Made by a program: the position numbers and the translations under genes | From: Lachnospiraceae bacterium | GTDB lineage: Bacteria; Bacillota; Clostridia; Lachnospirales; Lachnospiraceae | NCBI GenBank assembly: GCA_030523275.1 | Contig: JAUNIX010000029.1 | Coordinates: forward strand, 1 to 43,106 | Direction of reading: 5' to 3' | Length of the DNA stretch: 43,106 bases | Notes under the pieces: model-generated | Databases searched by the model: none | Seen by the model: only the letters and a program-made list of their open reading frames with translations | Told to the model about the DNA's origin: nothing | Part shown: one piece after another, positions 42,255 through 43,106 of the stretch | Position numbering within the stretch: position 1 is the first letter of the stretch | How the letters are laid out: each line of letters begins with the position of its first letter

Positions 42255-43022
42255 ATGTTTGTAGAGGAAAGACAAGAAAAAATATTAGAATTATTGTATG
42301 TCAATGGCAAAGTTAAGGTCAAAGAATTAAGTCAGATGTTTGAGGTTACCGAAGATTGTATTCGTAAAGATCTTGCGAGTATGGAAAAACGTGAATTGTT
42401 AAAGCGAACCTATGGGGGAGCAATTCTACGTGAAGATCTTCATCCAGGACATACGAATATTGTATCAGAACGAAATGATAAAAATATCAAGGAAAAAAAA
42501 GCAATTGCAAAAAAAGCAGTGAAACTCCTAAAAGACGGGGATGTCATTTTTCTGGATATTTCAACAACGAATATGGAACTTGCCAAAGAAATTATTCAAT
42601 CGGGCCTTAAAGTAAGAGTGGTCAGCCATATGCTTGACATTGCAAATTTATTTGCAAATAGCGGAAAAGCGGACTTTGTTATGCTTGGCGGTGACTTGAA
42701 TCGCTCTCAAAATAGTACGCTAGGTGCAATCACCCTGAAGATGATGGAAGCATTTCGCTTTGATTATGCTTTTCTTGGGGTTGTGGGAGCTGATGTATCA
42801 ACAAATGAAATATCGACGTATCTGCCAGAGGATGGCGTCATGAAACATCAGGCAATAAAGTGTAGTTATACGACCTACTTGATGATGGAAAAAAAGAAAT
42901 TTGATTTTAAAGGGAACTATGTTTATACAACATTTGAAGATGTTGACGGTGTGATTTGTGAGAAAAATCCTTCGGAAGAAATACGAGAAGTTCTTGAAAA
43001 ATATGATATCGAATTGATTTAA
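42255..43022 (+). CDS. DeoR family transcriptional regulator
   Basis: A 255-residue regulator. The N-terminal DeoR helix-turn-helix reads ERQEKILELLYVNGKVKVKE and TEDCIRKDLASMEKRELLKR, followed by YGGAIL. The C-terminal domain is the sugar-phosphate sensor type, with DGDVIFLDISTTNMELAKEI, VMLGGDLNRSQNSTLGA and FLGVVGAD. The start ATG at 42255 follows TGGAGTG; the longer frame would overlap the permease. No sugar genes are in view, so its target lies to the right of the window. It is probably unrelated to the ABC pair. Confidence 0.9.
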   Translation: MFVEERQEKILELLYVNGKVKVKELSQMFEVTEDCIRKDLASMEKRELLKRTYGGAILREDLHPGHTNIVSERNDKNIKEKKAIAKKAVKLLKDGDVIFLDISTTNMELAKEIIQSGLKVRVVSHMLDIANLFANSGKADFVMLGGDLNRSQNSTLGAITLKMMEAFRFDYAFLGVVGADVSTNEISTYLPEDGVMKHQAIKCSYTTYLMMEKKKFDFKGNYVYTTFEDVDGVICEKNPSEEIREVLEKYDIELI

Positions 43023-43028
43023 GAAAGG

Positions 43029-43064
43029 TAGCAGGGAATATAGAAATGTTTCTCTGCTATTTTT
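43029..43064 (+). terminator. Terminator after the DeoR gene
   Basis: TAGCAG pairs with CTGCTA, with partial GGAA/TTCT extension of the stem, and is followed by TTTTT. Confidence 0.75.
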
Positions 43065-43106
43065 GTGTCTTAAATTCTAAGTGTTATAACTAGATTATTT
43101 AGTATT

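Overview
The window looks like chromosome of a low-GC Gram-positive anaerobe of the class Clostridia, most likely Lachnospiraceae. The reasons are the AT-rich codon use, strong AGGAGG ribosome binding sites, a CotF/ferritin-like spore-coat type protein, a YtrA-type GntR/ABC operon, a long-form HPF next to secA, and adjacent pheB-hom and lysC genes. Genus and species cannot be fixed from the sequence. I see no rRNA, tRNA, CRISPR array, prophage or intact insertion sequence.

Layout. (1) 1-7205: the rplM end and rpsI, then a decayed murT-gatD remnant running into an L,D-transpeptidase lipoprotein gene, a ferritin-like protein, a secreted NlpC/P60 hydrolase with a WalR-like box, and a five-gene ABC/GntR operon with a large palindromic operator. 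The operon is followed by a tandem pair of 128-bp palindromic repeats. (2) 7206-15707: a non-coding stretch with a dense cluster of DnaA-box-like 9-mers, then hpf, a 66/69-bp tandem array, secA, prfB, pheB, hom and lysC. (3) 15804-20012: an apparent operon for metal handling and its sensing. It encodes an HMA/DsbD-like/cupredoxin fusion, a DUF2318 protein, a response regulator and a histidine kinase. (4) 20051-26582: degV, cysK, an EEP-family phosphohydrolase, a compact formate/nitrite transporter behind a ZTP (pfl) riboswitch, and a polar amino-acid ABC transporter whose binding domain looks circularly permuted and is fused to the permease. (5) 26698-35256: an extracytosolic flavinylation cassette. 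It has apbE, a four-domain FMN-binding protein, a one-domain FMN-binding protein, a NapH-like Fe-S membrane protein, and two large secreted proteins homologous to the Treponema pallidum Tp47 antigen that share a nearly identical 762-bp 3' end. (6) 35475-43106: an Rpn/PD-(D/E)XK nuclease-like protein, a family 6 hypoxanthine-DNA glycosylase, an MBL-fold lipoprotein, a MacB-like ABC pair with a long coiled coil, and a DeoR regulator.

How the genes work together. The flavin cassette is the most unusual module. ApbE would attach FMN covalently to the SGAT motifs of five FMN-binding domains, and the NapH-like protein would feed electrons outward through the membrane. The two Tp47-like surface proteins sit where a terminal reductase or ligand-binding partner would be expected, and each carries a D-A-V-T-x-A-T motif that resembles the FMN-attachment motif. 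The metal operon upstream (15804-20012) is a second envelope redox system with its own two-component regulator. Several intergenic regions hold structured repeats and leader hairpins that the genes do not explain.
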